Shown: positions 47,126 through 55,896 of the stretch, piece by piece
Layout: every line of letters starts with the position of its first letter
Numbering within the stretch: the first letter of the stretch is position 1
From: Chryseobacterium sp. VAUSW3
Lineage (GTDB): Bacteria > Bacteroidota > Bacteroidia > Flavobacteriales > Weeksellaceae
Reading direction: 5' to 3'
Assembly (NCBI RefSeq): GCF_002205795.1
Contig: NZ_NIUY01000001.1
Coordinates: 372,001-436,000, forward strand
DNA: 64,000 bases
Translations under genes and position numbers: made by a program
The notes under the pieces: generated by a model
What the model was told of the DNA's origin: nothing
Database searches by the model: none
The model's input: the letters and a program-made list of their open reading frames with translations, nothing else

Positions 47126-47572
47126 AGCCCTCAGAATCTCCTCATACTCAAAACCCCGCCCCAGCAGGTATTTAGTGGTCTTCGATTTCTTCTGATATTC
47201 TTTACCCGTCTGGCGGGCGTAGTACTTTTCATAGATTTTGAGGAGCGTCTTTTCATAATCCGCGTCATCGATTTCATCGAAACAGCGGTTGATGAGTTTC
47301 TCAGGTACCCCTTTAAACTTTAGGTGGTTCCGGATTTTGTTTCGTCCCCAGGATTTGATATAGAATTTCCCGCGGATATAGCTTCGGGCAAAACGCTCCT
47401 CATTGAGATAATTCTCGCGCATCAGATACAGCAGAATTTCTTCCTTCGCCTCCGGAATCAGCAGGAAGTCGCGCATCTTCTGCTCCACTTCCTGGTGACA
47501 CCGGTCCTGATAGCTGCAGTAAGCGGCCATTTTCTGTTTGATTTCGAGGAAAGTGTAGGATTTGTGTTCCAA
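47105..47572 (-). CDS. recX: RecX regulatory protein
   Basis: The 155-residue protein fits RecX: YTFLEIKQKMAAYCSYQDR, HQEVEQKMRDF, NEERFARSYIRGKFYIKSWG and RNKIRNHLKFKGVPE. It would bind RecA filaments and limit recombination. The start is a TTG at 47572 that directly abuts an AAGGCTGAGGTTGAGG tract. No ATG gives a better family N-terminus; the next ATG loses 14 conserved residues. Confidence 0.88.
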   Translation of the reverse strand: MEHKSYTFLEIKQKMAAYCSYQDRCHQEVEQKMRDFLLIPEAKEEILLYLMRENYLNEERFARSYIRGKFYIKSWGRNKIRNHLKFKGVPEKLINRCFDEIDDADYEKTLLKIYEKYYARQTGKEYQKKSKTTKYLLGRGFEYEEILRAVEWLSE

Positions 47573-47596
47573 GGCTGAGGTTGAGGTTGAGGTTAT
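47571..47596. repeat. GGTTGAGG tract at the recX start and four-helix gene end
   Basis: AAGGCTGAGGTTGAGGTTGAG fills all the space between recX and the gene at 47593. Related tracts are at 14458, 37770, 47960, 49480 and 52520. Confidence 0.6.
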
Positions 47597-47916
47597 TTTC
47601 CCTTGTTCTCTATAGTTTTAATGATTTTATTAAGTTCGTGAACCAAATCTTCAATTTTTGAAATAATGGCAGATGACTGCTGCTCTTCAAAATACTTTAC
47701 CAAGGTTCCGTAAATAAGGTGGTTTTTTGTTGCGTTTGCTGAGCCCCGAGAAAACCTGTAAAACATTATCTTTTCCTTATCTCCACCTCTTCCAAATCCT
47801 TCAGAAATATTGGAAGAAATACTTTCGGCAGCTCTTCGGATTTGCGAAGTAAGTGCATAATCTTCTTTCTTCGGAAGCGATTTTGAAATCTCGAAAACTT
47901 CAACCGCGATATCCAT
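47593..47916 (-). CDS. Four-helix-bundle (23S rRNA intervening-sequence type) protein, N-terminus interrupted
   Basis: The readable part is 107 residues and matches the four-helix-bundle/IVP family (LTSQIRRAAESISSNISEGF, FYRFSRGSANATKNHL). The same frame upstream reads MYTDFTQMPV, then TAG (47926-47928), then KHAMDIAVEVF from an ATG at 47958. Family members have a tryptophan where the TAG stands, so this looks like TGG changed to TAG. The gene may be a recent pseudogene or may restart at 47916. Function of the family is not settled. Confidence 0.7.
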   Translation of the reverse strand: MDIAVEVFEISKSLPKKEDYALTSQIRRAAESISSNISEGFGRGGDKEKIMFYRFSRGSANATKNHLIYGTLVKYFEEQQSSAIISKIEDLVHELNKIIKTIENKGK

Positions 47917-47959
47917 CGCATGCTTCTAAACCGGCATTTGGGTAAAATCGGTGTACATA

Positions 47960-48112
47960 GATTGAGGTTAAGGTTAAGATTGAGGTTAAGGGTGAGGATG
48001 AGGTGAAGACTGAAGTGAATTTGGGGCATTAATGAAAGAAGCTGAACATATTACAACCTTACTTTTTAATTAAAACAAATCTCACTCAACCTAAACCTCA
48101 GCCTCAACCTAA
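47960..48112. repeat. GGTTAAGGTTAAG tract and CCTAAACCTCAGCCTC tract
   Basis: On the plus strand 47962-48010 is a GAGGTTAAGG-type tract. 48083-48112 is its complement (CTCAACCTAAACCTCAGCC) and ends at the glyA stop, so the two could pair. Confidence 0.55.
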
Positions 48113-49378
48113 TTAATACTGAAACAAGGGCTTCTCATCCATCAGCGCATTCACTTTTTTGCGGACCTCGCTGATAACGGCGTCGTCTTTAAGGTTCATC
48201 ACGACCTCATTGATGAGTCCGGCGATGGTCGCCATGTCGTTCTCCTTCAGGCCTCGCGTGGTGATGGCCGCCGTACCGAGACGGATTCCCGAAGTAGTAA
48301 ATGCTGATTTATCATCAAACGGCACCATGTTTTTGTTGCAGGTGATGTCGGCTTTTACAAGGGCTTTCTCGGTTTCCTTGCCGTTGACGTTTTTATTTCG
48401 GAGGTCTACCAGCATCAGGTGATTGTCGGTTCCGCCACTCACGATATCGAAGCCGTTATCCTTCATGGCTTTGGCTAAAGCGCGGGAGTTGGCCACGACC
48501 TGTTTTGCGTAGATTTCGAATTTCGTGTCGATGGCTTCGGCGAAAGCCACAGCTTTTGCGGCGATGACATGCTCGAGCGGACCGCCCTGAATTCCCGGAA
48601 ACACAGAACTGTCGAGCACCGCGCTCATGAGTTTGGTTTCGCCTTTCGGCGTTTTGTGGCCGTAGGTATTTTCAAAATCTTTCCCCATCATGATCAGTCC
48701 GCCTCTCGGACCTCTTAACGTTTTATGGGTGGTGGTGGTCACGACATGGCAGTGTTCAAAAGGCGAACTTAGGAGTCCCTTCGCGATTAAACCTGCAGGA
48801 TGCGCGATATCTGCCCAAAGCGTAGCGCCCACTTCGTCTGCCACTTCACGGAATTTCTTAAAGTCGATATCTCTGGAATACGCAGAATAACCCGCGATCA
48901 TCATTTTAGGTTTTACTTCCAGCGCTTTCTGGCGCATTGCTTCGTAATCGATCAATCCGCTTTCACGGTCTACCCCGTAGAAGTTGGCATTGTACTGAAT
49001 CCCTGAAAAGTTTACGAAAGACCCGTGGGTCAAATGTCCGCCCATGGAAAGATCGAGGCCCAGGATTTTATCGCCCGGCTTAAGGACCGACAAGTAAATC
49101 GCGGCATTAGCCTGAGAACCTGAGTGAGGCTGAACATTCGCATATTCCACGCCGAAAAGCTCTTTGGCACGTTCAATGGCCAGGCTTTCCACTTCGTCCA
49201 CCACTTCGCAGCCGCCGTAGTATCTTCTGCCGGGATAACCTTCCGCATATTTATTCGTGAGCACGCTGCCCATGGCTTTCATCACGTGATCTGAAACGAA
49301 GTTTTCTGAAGCGATCAGTTCAATTCCGTGGGTTTGTCTTTGTCTTTCCTGTTCGATGAGGTCGAAAATTGGATCCAT
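48113..49378 (-). CDS. glyA: Serine hydroxymethyltransferase
   Basis: The 421-residue PLP enzyme converts serine and tetrahydrofolate to glycine and methylene-tetrahydrofolate in the cytoplasm. Motifs are [26 protein letters not shown], the PLP lysine in [14 protein letters not shown] and [16 protein letters not shown] [16 protein letters not shown]. Full length. It is a single gene between repeat tracts. Confidence 0.96.
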   Translation of the reverse strand: MDPIFDLIEQERQRQTHGIELIASENFVSDHVMKAMGSVLTNKYAEGYPGRRYYGGCEVVDEVESLAIERAKELFGVEYANVQPHSGSQANAAIYLSVLKPGDKILGLDLSMGGHLTHGSFVNFSGIQYNANFYGVDRESGLIDYEAMRQKALEVKPKMMIAGYSAYSRDIDFKKFREVADEVGATLWADIAHPAGLIAKGLLSSPFEHCHVVTTTTHKTLRGPRGGLIMMGKDFENTYGHKTPKGETKLMSAVLDSSVFPGIQGGPLEHVIAAKAVAFAEAIDTKFEIYAKQVVANSRALAKAMKDNGFDIVSGGTDNHLMLVDLRNKNVNGKETEKALVKADITCNKNMVPFDDKSAFTTSGIRLGTAAITTRGLKENDMATIAGLINEVVMNLKDDAVISEVRKKVNALMDEKPLFQY

Positions 49379-49416
49379 ATTTCTGAGTTATTATTGATAA
49401 ACGATTATTAAGAATC

Positions 49417-49424
49417 CAAAAATA
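49417..49424 (-). promoter_or_regulatory. TAnnTTTG -7 box, glyA
   Basis: The minus strand reads TATTTTTG about 39-46 bases upstream of the glyA start at 49378. Confidence 0.45.
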
Positions 49425-49479
49425 CGGAAATTTTTCGGTAAGAATTTGGGACAGTTCAGAGAAAGTTGAGGACTTTGTT

Positions 49480-49580
49480 GAAGGTGAGGCTAAGGTTGAG
49501 GCTAAGGTTGAGAATAAGAATAAGAATAAGAATAAGAATAAGAATGAGGATGTGGATGGATTGAGGGTGGAGTTAAGGAT
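49480..49580. repeat. GGCTAAGGTTGAGGCTAAGG and (AATAAG)n tract
   Basis: A GAGGCTAAGGTTGAG run is followed by about six AATAAG hexamers (about 49509-49545) and then a GGATGTGGATGG tail. Confidence 0.7.
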
Positions 49581-49653
49581 GAAAGTGTGGACAAGGAATA
49601 GCAATGAGCTTTGGACGTTGCCAGTCAAACGCTGTCAAAGCATTGTTATGGTC

Positions 49654-49771
49654 GCTTACTTTGTCAAAGTTCTGTTTATGCGCGTAAGTACTTGACAAAA
49701 TTTGCAGGGTCGGTTGCCCTTTGAATTTTATCAAAGTAGTGTTATGCTGTTTAAAACTTTGACAAAGTAGC
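49654..49771. repeat. ACTTTGTCAAAGT twin-hairpin unit, third copy
   Basis: It has the same order as 46622-46747 with a few decayed positions (TACTTGACAAAATTTG, AATTTTATCAAAGT). The second hairpin keeps GTGTTATGCTGTTTA as its loop. The 49379-49883 gap otherwise holds no gene. Confidence 0.75.
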
Positions 49772-49889
49772 TCGTGCATGAGCAGCCTGATAAGGTTTAA
49801 AGCGTCTTCCTCCGTCGGATAAAGGACACCGTGACGGTAATCCTATTGAAATTCAGCAGAAAAACCTACTTTTACCTGAAATAATGATT

Positions 49890-50210
49890 ATGAAAAATCT
49901 TCTTTTTGTATTCCTCATGTTTTCAGGAATCGCCATCAGTTCCCAAACGACCAAACAGAATACTCAGGTCGTAGAAGCAGCCTGCGGACAGTGCCAGTTT
50001 AAAATGAAGGGCAAAAAAGGCTGCGATCTGGCCGTAAAAATCGACGGAAAATCTTATTTTGTGGAAGGGACAAATATCGATGACCATGGCGATGCCCATG
50101 CTAAAGAAGGCTTCTGTAACTCCATCCGTAAAGCTGAAGTCACCGGCAGGGTGAAAGGTGATACATTTGTTGCCACTTCCTTTAAACTGTTGCCTGCGCA
50201 GAAAAAGTGA
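49890..50210 (+). CDS. Small secreted cysteine/histidine-containing protein (DUF6370-like)
   Basis: The product is 106 residues from the ATG at 49890 (108 from 49884). The signal peptide is MKNLLFVFLMFSGIAISSQ. The mature part has AACGQCQFKMKGKKGCDLAV, with three cysteines, then DDHGDAHAKEGFC with histidines, and GRVKGDTFVATSFKLL. It looks like the DUF6370 family of small periplasmic proteins. Cys and His suggest metal or redox binding (inference). It is a single plus-strand gene. Confidence 0.7.
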   Translation: MKNLLFVFLMFSGIAISSQTTKQNTQVVEAACGQCQFKMKGKKGCDLAVKIDGKSYFVEGTNIDDHGDAHAKEGFCNSIRKAEVTGRVKGDTFVATSFKLLPAQKK

Positions 50211-50214
50211 GATT

Positions 50215-50325
50215 GCTGGGTGCTGGGTGTTTGAGTGGTATGGTGGTTTAGTAGTGTAGTGGTATAGTAATGCAGTTATCGGTAAACCATTAACTCAATC
50301 ACTCTTCCACTAGTCCACTTCTCAT
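50215..50325. repeat. GTTTAGTAGTGTAGTGG and CACTCTTCCACTAG tract
   Basis: Short GTGG/GTAG words followed by the complementary CACT words, between two convergent genes. Confidence 0.5.
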
Positions 50326-50816
50326 CTCAGTGTCACCATCACACTGCCTCTCTGATGGTAGAAAAAATCATGATCGTCGAACTCCAGGTTGGTTTGTCCG
50401 GTGAGGTAATCGTGTACCATGCGCTGTAAGACGCCGTCGCCGATGCCATGGATGATTTCGAGTTTCTTAAGGTTGTTTTTGCGGCAGAAGCCGATGGTTT
50501 CCTCCAGTTTTTCTTTCTGGATGAAAATTCTTTCAAACGCGTTATAATCCGAAGGGTTTTTCACCAGGTTTTCGAAATGTAAATCGAGTACCATATGCTT
50601 TCTGTTGTGTTTTTTAGAGCGCGGTGCGGAGATCTCCTTTTTGAGGACGGTGGGCACCTGCCCGTAAATTTCAGGATCCTGCAGCACGAGTTTTTCTTTC
50701 TTTTCCTGGTGCGTAAAGCCGTGTTCATCCTTAAAAACCACCACTTCACCTTTTACAGAAATAATAGTGCCTTTAAGATTGTCATCGATGAGTGATATTT
50801 TATCGCCGGTTTTCAT
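50322..50816 (-). CDS. Smr-domain protein (MutS2 C-terminal type)
   Basis: The 164-residue protein has an N-terminal KOW/Tudor-like part (TGDKISLIDDNLKGTIISV) and a C-terminal Smr domain at about 75-164 (VLDLHFENL, KLEIIHGIGDGVLQRMVHDY). Smr domains are nicking endonucleases or RNA-binding modules. Stand-alone forms are common in Bacteroidota. The substrate is unknown. It has its own promoter box and converges with the gene at 49890. Confidence 0.85.
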   Translation of the reverse strand: MKTGDKISLIDDNLKGTIISVKGEVVVFKDEHGFTHQEKKEKLVLQDPEIYGQVPTVLKKEISAPRSKKHNRKHMVLDLHFENLVKNPSDYNAFERIFIQKEKLEETIGFCRKNNLKKLEIIHGIGDGVLQRMVHDYLTGQTNLEFDDHDFFYHQRGSVMVTLR

Positions 50817-50833
50817 GAAATCGCTGTAGAATA

Positions 50834-50841
50834 CAAAAATA
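50834..50841 (-). promoter_or_regulatory. TAnnTTTG -7 box, Smr-domain gene
   Basis: The minus strand reads TATTTTTG about 18-25 bases upstream of the start at 50816. Confidence 0.45.
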
Positions 50842-50871
50842 GGAATTTCTTACTTGTAACTTTTGACTGTG

Positions 50872-50964
50872 GAGGCACTTTGACAAAGTTTTTTTGGTTG
50901 CAGGGTCGGTTTCCCTTCGAACTTTGTCAAAGTAGTGTTATGATATTTAAAACTTTGACAAAGC
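50872..50964. repeat. ACTTTGTCAAAGT hairpin unit, fourth copy (partial)
   Basis: It contains CACTTTGACAAAGTTTTTT, the GGTTGCAGGGTCGGTTTCCC linker and the second hairpin (AACTTTGTCAAAGT / AAACTTTGACAAAG). The left half of the first hairpin is missing. Confidence 0.75.
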
Positions 50965-51037
50965 CCGGCATACCAAACTGACCATTCCTGTTTTCAGCAG
51001 GCGATAATGTTTGCGGCGCGGACTACTATTTTTTTAT

Positions 51038-51045
51038 TAAATTTG
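51038..51045 (+). promoter_or_regulatory. TAnnTTTG -7 box, DUF3822 gene
   Basis: TAAATTTG lies 17-24 bases before the start at 51062. A TTTG at 51010-51013 could be the -33 element although the spacing is a little long. Confidence 0.5.
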
Positions 51046-51061
51046 CTCACGACAAAAAATT

Positions 51062-51781
51062 ATGCAGAAACTTTCGCTACTTTTCACCAAAGACGGTTTA
51101 CAGTACCAGATTTCTAAAAACAAAACCGTTTTAGAGGAACATTCTTATTTTGCTGACGAAGAAAATCCGACAGCAACCGTCTCCCAAAAACTGGATGAAA
51201 TTCTTGCGAAAAAAAACTTCAGCGAAATCGCTGTGGTTTCGGCACTGAACCACTTCACCGTAATGCCCGAAGGATTTCCGGAACATGAGCTGGGCTATGA
51301 TTTAATATCGTTCAACGCGCCTGTGGATCGGGAACACGAGGAGCTGATGCTTTCGGTGAACAAAAAACAGGGCGTTCAGTTTTATTATACTTTTCCCCGG
51401 AACCATTATCAGTCCATTAAAAAGCTGAACCTGCCGGCGAAATTTAACTTCTCGGGCGAAAAATTCCTCCAGTCGCTGAATCTCAGAAATCAGAAAGAAA
51501 TCCACATCAATCTCTACCATCACCAGTGCGAGTTTTTCGCTTTCGACCGTAAGAAAATGGTGCTGTACAATAATCTGGATGTGAATTCGGAAGTCGATTT
51601 TCTTTATTTCATTATGTTTACTTTAAGTAAAATCGGTTTCGGCATCAGTGAAACCCACTTTTTCGTGTACGGCGAAACGACTGAAAACGAAACTTTTATC
51701 ACCGAACTCCGCAAATTTGTAAAAAACCTGAAGATTGTGTTTGATAATATTCCGAAGCGGAATTTTGTAATGAATGGATAA
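51062..51781 (+). CDS. DUF3822 family protein
   Basis: The 239-residue protein matches the Bacteroidota family DUF3822 (N-terminal LSLLFTKDGLQYQISKN, middle NQKEIHINLYHHQCEFFAFD, then ETHFFVYGETTENE). The family is thought to have an actin/ASKHA-like fold and is typically found directly before rsmD, as here. The role is unknown. Confidence 0.85.
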   Translation: MQKLSLLFTKDGLQYQISKNKTVLEEHSYFADEENPTATVSQKLDEILAKKNFSEIAVVSALNHFTVMPEGFPEHELGYDLISFNAPVDREHEELMLSVNKKQGVQFYYTFPRNHYQSIKKLNLPAKFNFSGEKFLQSLNLRNQKEIHINLYHHQCEFFAFDRKKMVLYNNLDVNSEVDFLYFIMFTLSKIGFGISETHFFVYGETTENETFITELRKFVKNLKIVFDNIPKRNFVMNG

Positions 51782-51894
51782 TATTGGCTGGATGTGCGGT
51801 GATGGATGCGGGATGTACGAAAAATTTCCCGCCCAAATAAATCCTTTAAAATACTGAATCACATCATCGCTTTTAGAAATAAACTTGATTAAAC

Positions 51895-51962
51895 ACCCAT
51901 CATCAAACATCCATCATCCATCCATCATCCATCACCCATCACCCATCACCCAACCCCCATCA
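51895..51962. repeat. CATCCATCATCCATCACCC tract upstream of rsmD
   Basis: Loose repetition of CATCATCCATC and CACCCATC words ends two bases before the rsmD ATG, so it would form the rsmD leader or ribosome-entry region. Confidence 0.65.
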
Positions 51963-51964
51963 TT

Positions 51965-52558
51965 ATGTACAGAATTATCTCCGGAAAATGGAAATCCAAA
52001 AGAATCGCCGCTCCCAAAAATTTTGAAGTAAGACCGACCACCGATTTTGCGAAGGAAGCGCTCTTCAGCATTATTGAAAACCGTTACAATCTGGACGTGG
52101 CGTCAAGTTCTGTGCTTGATCTGTTTGCCGGAATCGGCTCTATTTCCCTGGAGTTCGCTTCGAGGGGATGCAATGATGTAAATTCCGTGGAAATGAACGC
52201 CAAACATTCAGGATTTATTCATACCACCGCTGGAGAATTGGAAATGGGAATGCAGGTGAAGGTTCACCGCGGCGACGTTTTCGAATTTCTGAAGAAAAAC
52301 AGAAACCGCAAATCGTATGAAATCGTTGTGGCCGACCCGCCTTTCGACATGGAAGAAAAGAAATATGACGAACTGATTTCGCTGGTTCTGAACAACAACT
52401 ATGTGAAGGAAAACGGTGTTTTCATCCTCGAACACCAAAGCCGCATGAAACTTCAGCACCCGAATTTACTCGACACCCGAAAATATGGGAATGTAAGTTT
52501 CTCTTTCTTTAAACCGAATGAGGCAGAGGATAAGGTTGAGGATAACGATAGAGATTAA
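51965..52558 (+). CDS. rsmD: RsmD-family 16S rRNA (guanine-966 N2) methyltransferase
   Basis: The 197-residue SAM-dependent methyltransferase has IISGKWKSKRIAAPKN, RPTTDFAKEALFSII, SAM-binding LDLFAGIGSISLEFA and catalytic VVADPPFDM. It methylates G966 of 16S rRNA in the small subunit. The last ~12 residues (EAEDKVEDNDRD) are encoded by GAGGATAAGGTTGAGG tract sequence, so the C-terminus has been altered by a repeat tract. Confidence 0.92.
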   Translation: MYRIISGKWKSKRIAAPKNFEVRPTTDFAKEALFSIIENRYNLDVASSSVLDLFAGIGSISLEFASRGCNDVNSVEMNAKHSGFIHTTAGELEMGMQVKVHRGDVFEFLKKNRNRKSYEIVVADPPFDMEEKKYDELISLVLNNNYVKENGVFILEHQSRMKLQHPNLLDTRKYGNVSFSFFKPNEAEDKVEDNDRD

Positions 52559-52566
52559 GGTTAAGA
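52520..52566. repeat. GAGGATAAGGTTGAGG tract at the rsmD 3' end
   Basis: The GGTTGAGG-type tract spans the end of the coding sequence and its stop. Confidence 0.5.
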
Positions 52567-52584
52567 CAAGCAATTTCTTTTCAG

Positions 52585-53556
52585 ATTTTAACCTCAAAAG
52601 TGACAAAAGTTTCTGCTTTTTAAGCTGTTCAAAAGTCCAAAAAAGGTGGGCGCATCATAACGACGCATATCATCTCCGTAGAACTGCCGACTTCACAATT
52701 ACCACTTCCAACTCCGTACTTCCGACTTCCAACTTCCAGCTAAGGGTGTTTACCGCAAAAGTGACAAAAGTATCTGCCGTTTAAGCCGTTCAAAAGTCCA
52801 AAAAAGCTGGGCGCATCACGGTGCATAAAACCTCCGTAGGACTTCAAACATCCAACATCTAACACCGCGCATCTGGCATCCAACATCCAACCGAAATCTG
52901 CGGCATCACCGAAGTCTGCGGGAAATAATATTTCCAAAATTCCCTAACTTCCGACTTCAAACTTCCAGCTTCCAACTTCCGACTTCCAACATCCAGCTAA
53001 GGGTGTTTACCGCAAAAGTGACAAAAGTTCCTTCCTTTTAAGCTGTTCAAAAGTCCAAAAAAGGTGGGCGCATCATAACGACGCATATCATCTCCGTAGA
53101 ACTGCCGACTTCACACTTCCCACTTCCAACTCCGTACTTCCGACTTCCGACTTCCAGCTAAGGATGTTTACCTCAAAAGTGACAAAAGTTTCTGCTTTTT
53201 AAGCTGTTCAAAAGTCCAAAAAAGGTGGGCGCATCATAACGACGCATATCATCTCCGTAGAACTGCCGACTTCACACTTCCCACTTCCAACTCCGTACTT
53301 CCGACTTCCAACTTGCAGCTAAGGATGTTTACCGCAAAAGTGACAAAAGTATCTGCCTTTTAAGCTGTTCAAAAGTCCAAAAAAGGTGGATGCTTCATGA
53401 CGGCGCATAAAACCTCCGTAGGACTTCAAACATCCAACATCTAACACCCCGCATCTGGCATCCAGCATCCAAACGAAATCTGCGGCATCACCGAAATCTG
53501 CGGGAAATAATATTTATAAAATTTCCTAACTTCCGACTTAAAACTTCAAGCTTCCA
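52585..53556. repeat. Five tandem ~160-bp units in the rsmD-murI gap
   Basis: Units start near 52585, 52741, 52998, 53159 and 53320. Each carries CGCAAAAGTGACAAAAGT, TTTTAAGCTGTTCAAAAGTC and CCAAAAAAGGTGGGCGCATC, then GACGCATATCATCTCCGTAG, then a CTTCCAACTTCCGACTTCC tail. Unit 2 has an extra ~95 bases (ACATCTAACACC, GAAATCTGCGGCATCACCG) that returns after unit 5. No gene is seen. Confidence 0.8.
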
Positions 53557-53559
53557 ACT

Positions 53560-54390
53560 TCAAAGCACCTTCAGTTCCAGATTAATGGAGTTCCCAAAGA
53601 ATTTCTTTGAAATCTTCTCGAAATTTTTCGTGAGATCCGAGAGATAAAACTGGTATTTCGGTTCCGGATTTCGGTCATTCAGCAGATGGTGTTTTTCAAG
53701 AATTATTTTCAGCTGGTTTGCGACAATACTCGGCGAATCGATGACACGCACTCGGTTTCCATAATACTGGCGGATTTCATCGATCAGCAGCGGATAATGC
53801 GTACAGCCCAGTATCAGCGTCTCAATATTCTTCAGCTTGCTGTTGCTGAGGTAATTATAGATGATGGAATGCGTAATCGGATGGTTTTTAAAACCTTCTT
53901 CTATCGCGGGTACCAAAAGTGGCGTCGCGAGTTCGTCAACCTTGATAAATTTGTTGTGCCTGCGGATGGATTTTTTATAAAGTCCTGAATTTACCGTGGC
54001 TTTCGTTGCAATGACGCCCACATTGTTGTGAATTTCATACGCAACTTTTTCGGCTACAGGATTGATGACATCGATGACCGGAACTTTGCCGTCCACGAGC
54101 TCCAAAACTTCTGTGAGCGCATTAGCCGTGGCAGAATTACAGGCAATGACGATGGCTTTACAGTTTTTCTCGAGCAGGAAACTCGTGATTTTGGTGGAAT
54201 AACCTACGATGGCTTCCCTGGATTTTTCGCCGTACGGGAGATGCTTGGTATCGCCAAAATAAATGAGATCCTCGTGAGGTAATAATCTTTTAATCTCTTT
54301 AGCCACCGTTAAACCTCCCACACCGGAATCGAAAATCCCGATAGGCTGCTTGCCGGAAAGGTGACTGAAATCCTGTTGTTTCTTTTTCAA
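53560..54390 (-). CDS. murI: Glutamate racemase
   Basis: The 276-residue cofactor-independent racemase makes D-glutamate for peptidoglycan. It has IGIFDSGVGGLTVAKEI and the two catalytic cysteines in IACNSATAN and LGCTHYPLL. Length is normal. It stands alone, with the large repeat array downstream. Confidence 0.95.
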   Translation of the reverse strand: MKKKQQDFSHLSGKQPIGIFDSGVGGLTVAKEIKRLLPHEDLIYFGDTKHLPYGEKSREAIVGYSTKITSFLLEKNCKAIVIACNSATANALTEVLELVDGKVPVIDVINPVAEKVAYEIHNNVGVIATKATVNSGLYKKSIRRHNKFIKVDELATPLLVPAIEEGFKNHPITHSIIYNYLSNSKLKNIETLILGCTHYPLLIDEIRQYYGNRVRVIDSPSIVANQLKIILEKHHLLNDRNPEPKYQFYLSDLTKNFEKISKKFFGNSINLELKVL

Positions 54391-54407
54391 AGGGAAAGAA
54401 GTTTTTG

Positions 54408-54415
54408 CAAAAATA
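54408..54415 (-). promoter_or_regulatory. TAnnTTTG -7 box, murI
   Basis: The minus strand reads TATTTTTG about 18-25 bases upstream of the murI start at 54390. Confidence 0.45.
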
Positions 54416-54768
54416 AGAAAAATGCGGGATGCGGGGTGTTGAATGCCGGATGTTTCTTAAAGGATTTTTAATGAGGATTCAGTATTGCCTACCCCCGATG
54501 GCGGTGATTACCATGCTTTCCGTAACCGTGAATCTTCAAAAAACTCACACAGATTACACGGATTGCGCTGATTTCCGGTTGCGGTGATATCATTCTAAGT
54601 GTCCTCTGTGGAAATCTCTGTGCGCTCTGTGGTAAAAAAAGATCCGAAGCAATACCATCCGCCATCAATTAATCCTTTAATTTCCAATCATTCTTAGTGC
54701 GCTTCGTGAAATCTTAGTGCGCTTTGTGGTAAAAAGATCATACCTCTTTACCTGACGCCCAACATCAC
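54416..54768. repeat. murI-hemW gap with TGCGCTCTGTGGTAAAAA repeats
   Basis: Words GTGCGCTCTGTGGTAAAAA and GTGCGCTTTGTGGTAAAAAG (54610-54640, 54715-54735), and CACAGATTACACGGATTGCG (about 54548). No gene is seen. Confidence 0.5.
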
Positions 54769-55896
54769 TTAATTCACCATAAACAAATCGGACGCAATTC
54801 CATCCGCCATAAACCAATGCTTTTCCGGAATTTTCAGGTGACTGTTTTCGATGATTAAAATACCTTCTTCCAGTTTGAACTGAATTTCTTTATGAAGATG
54901 CGCCAGAACCTGTTCACTGAATCTTTCATTCAAAACCTTCAGGTCAACGCCCCAAACTGTTCTTAACCCAATCATAATCATTTCATTGAACTGATCGGCT
55001 TCCGATAAAATCTCGGTTTCCTTCGGAACTTTGTTCTGAACCAGCGAGTCGATGTAAAGTTTATTGTTGGCGATATTCCAGCTCCTTTCATTACTGCCGT
55101 TGTAGGAATGCGCAGATGGACCAATGCCCAGGTATTCATGGGATTTCCAGTAGGCGGAATTGTGCTTGGAATGAAAGCCTGGTTTCCCGAAATTGGAGAT
55201 TTCATAATGATCGAAACCGTGATCTTTCAGGAATTCCGACATATAATAAAATTCGCGGTTCTGTTCCGCTTCTTTCGGTGCGGGAATCTTATGCTGTTTA
55301 ATCCACTGGTTGAGGGCGGTTTTCGGTTCTACGGTTAACGCATAAGACGAGACGTGAGGCACCTGAAGTGCAATGGTTTTGTTGAGATTTTCTTTCCAGA
55401 TTTCAAAATTCGAGGTCGGTGACCCGTAAATAAGGTCAATACTGATATTTTCGAAACCGAAATCCTGCGCGCGCTTGATGGAAGATTCCGCTTCTCCGGC
55501 GTTATGGGCACGGTTCATGAGCATGAGATCTTCATTAAAGAAACTTTGGGTACCTATCGACAGGCGGTTGATTTCAGTTTGTGCAAGTTCCTTTAAAAAT
55601 GGCTGATCCAGATCGTCGGGATTGGCTTCGAGGGTAATTTCGATGTCCTCATTAAAGCTGAAATATTTCAGAACCTCATCAATGATTGATTTCAGTTCAT
55701 CGACTTTCAGAATGGAAGGAGTTCCGCCACCAAAATAAAGGGATTTCAGGTTTTTGTCCTGGGGTTCATCTTTGCGCAGAAAGACTTCCTTTTTCAAGGC
55801 AGCCACCATCTCTTCCTTAAAATTTAAAGAAGTGGAAAAATGAAAGTTGCAGTAACTGCATTTCTGCTTGCAGAAAGGAATATGTAAATAGATCAT
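54769..55896 (-). CDS. hemW: HemW-family radical SAM protein
   Basis: The 375-residue protein has the CX3CX2C cluster motif in IPFCKQKCSYCNFHF, SLYFGGGTPS, TLEANPDDL and SIDLIYGSP. HemW is a heme chaperone-like radical SAM protein often mis-annotated as oxygen-independent coproporphyrinogen III oxidase. Its start overlaps the end of the rhomboid gene by four bases, so the two are co-translated with porP/sprF upstream. Confidence 0.9.
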   Translation of the reverse strand: MIYLHIPFCKQKCSYCNFHFSTSLNFKEEMVAALKKEVFLRKDEPQDKNLKSLYFGGGTPSILKVDELKSIIDEVLKYFSFNEDIEITLEANPDDLDQPFLKELAQTEINRLSIGTQSFFNEDLMLMNRAHNAGEAESSIKRAQDFGFENISIDLIYGSPTSNFEIWKENLNKTIALQVPHVSSYALTVEPKTALNQWIKQHKIPAPKEAEQNREFYYMSEFLKDHGFDHYEISNFGKPGFHSKHNSAYWKSHEYLGIGPSAHSYNGSNERSWNIANNKLYIDSLVQNKVPKETEILSEADQFNEMIMIGLRTVWGVDLKVLNERFSEQVLAHLHKEIQFKLEEGILIIENSHLKIPEKHWFMADGIASDLFMVN

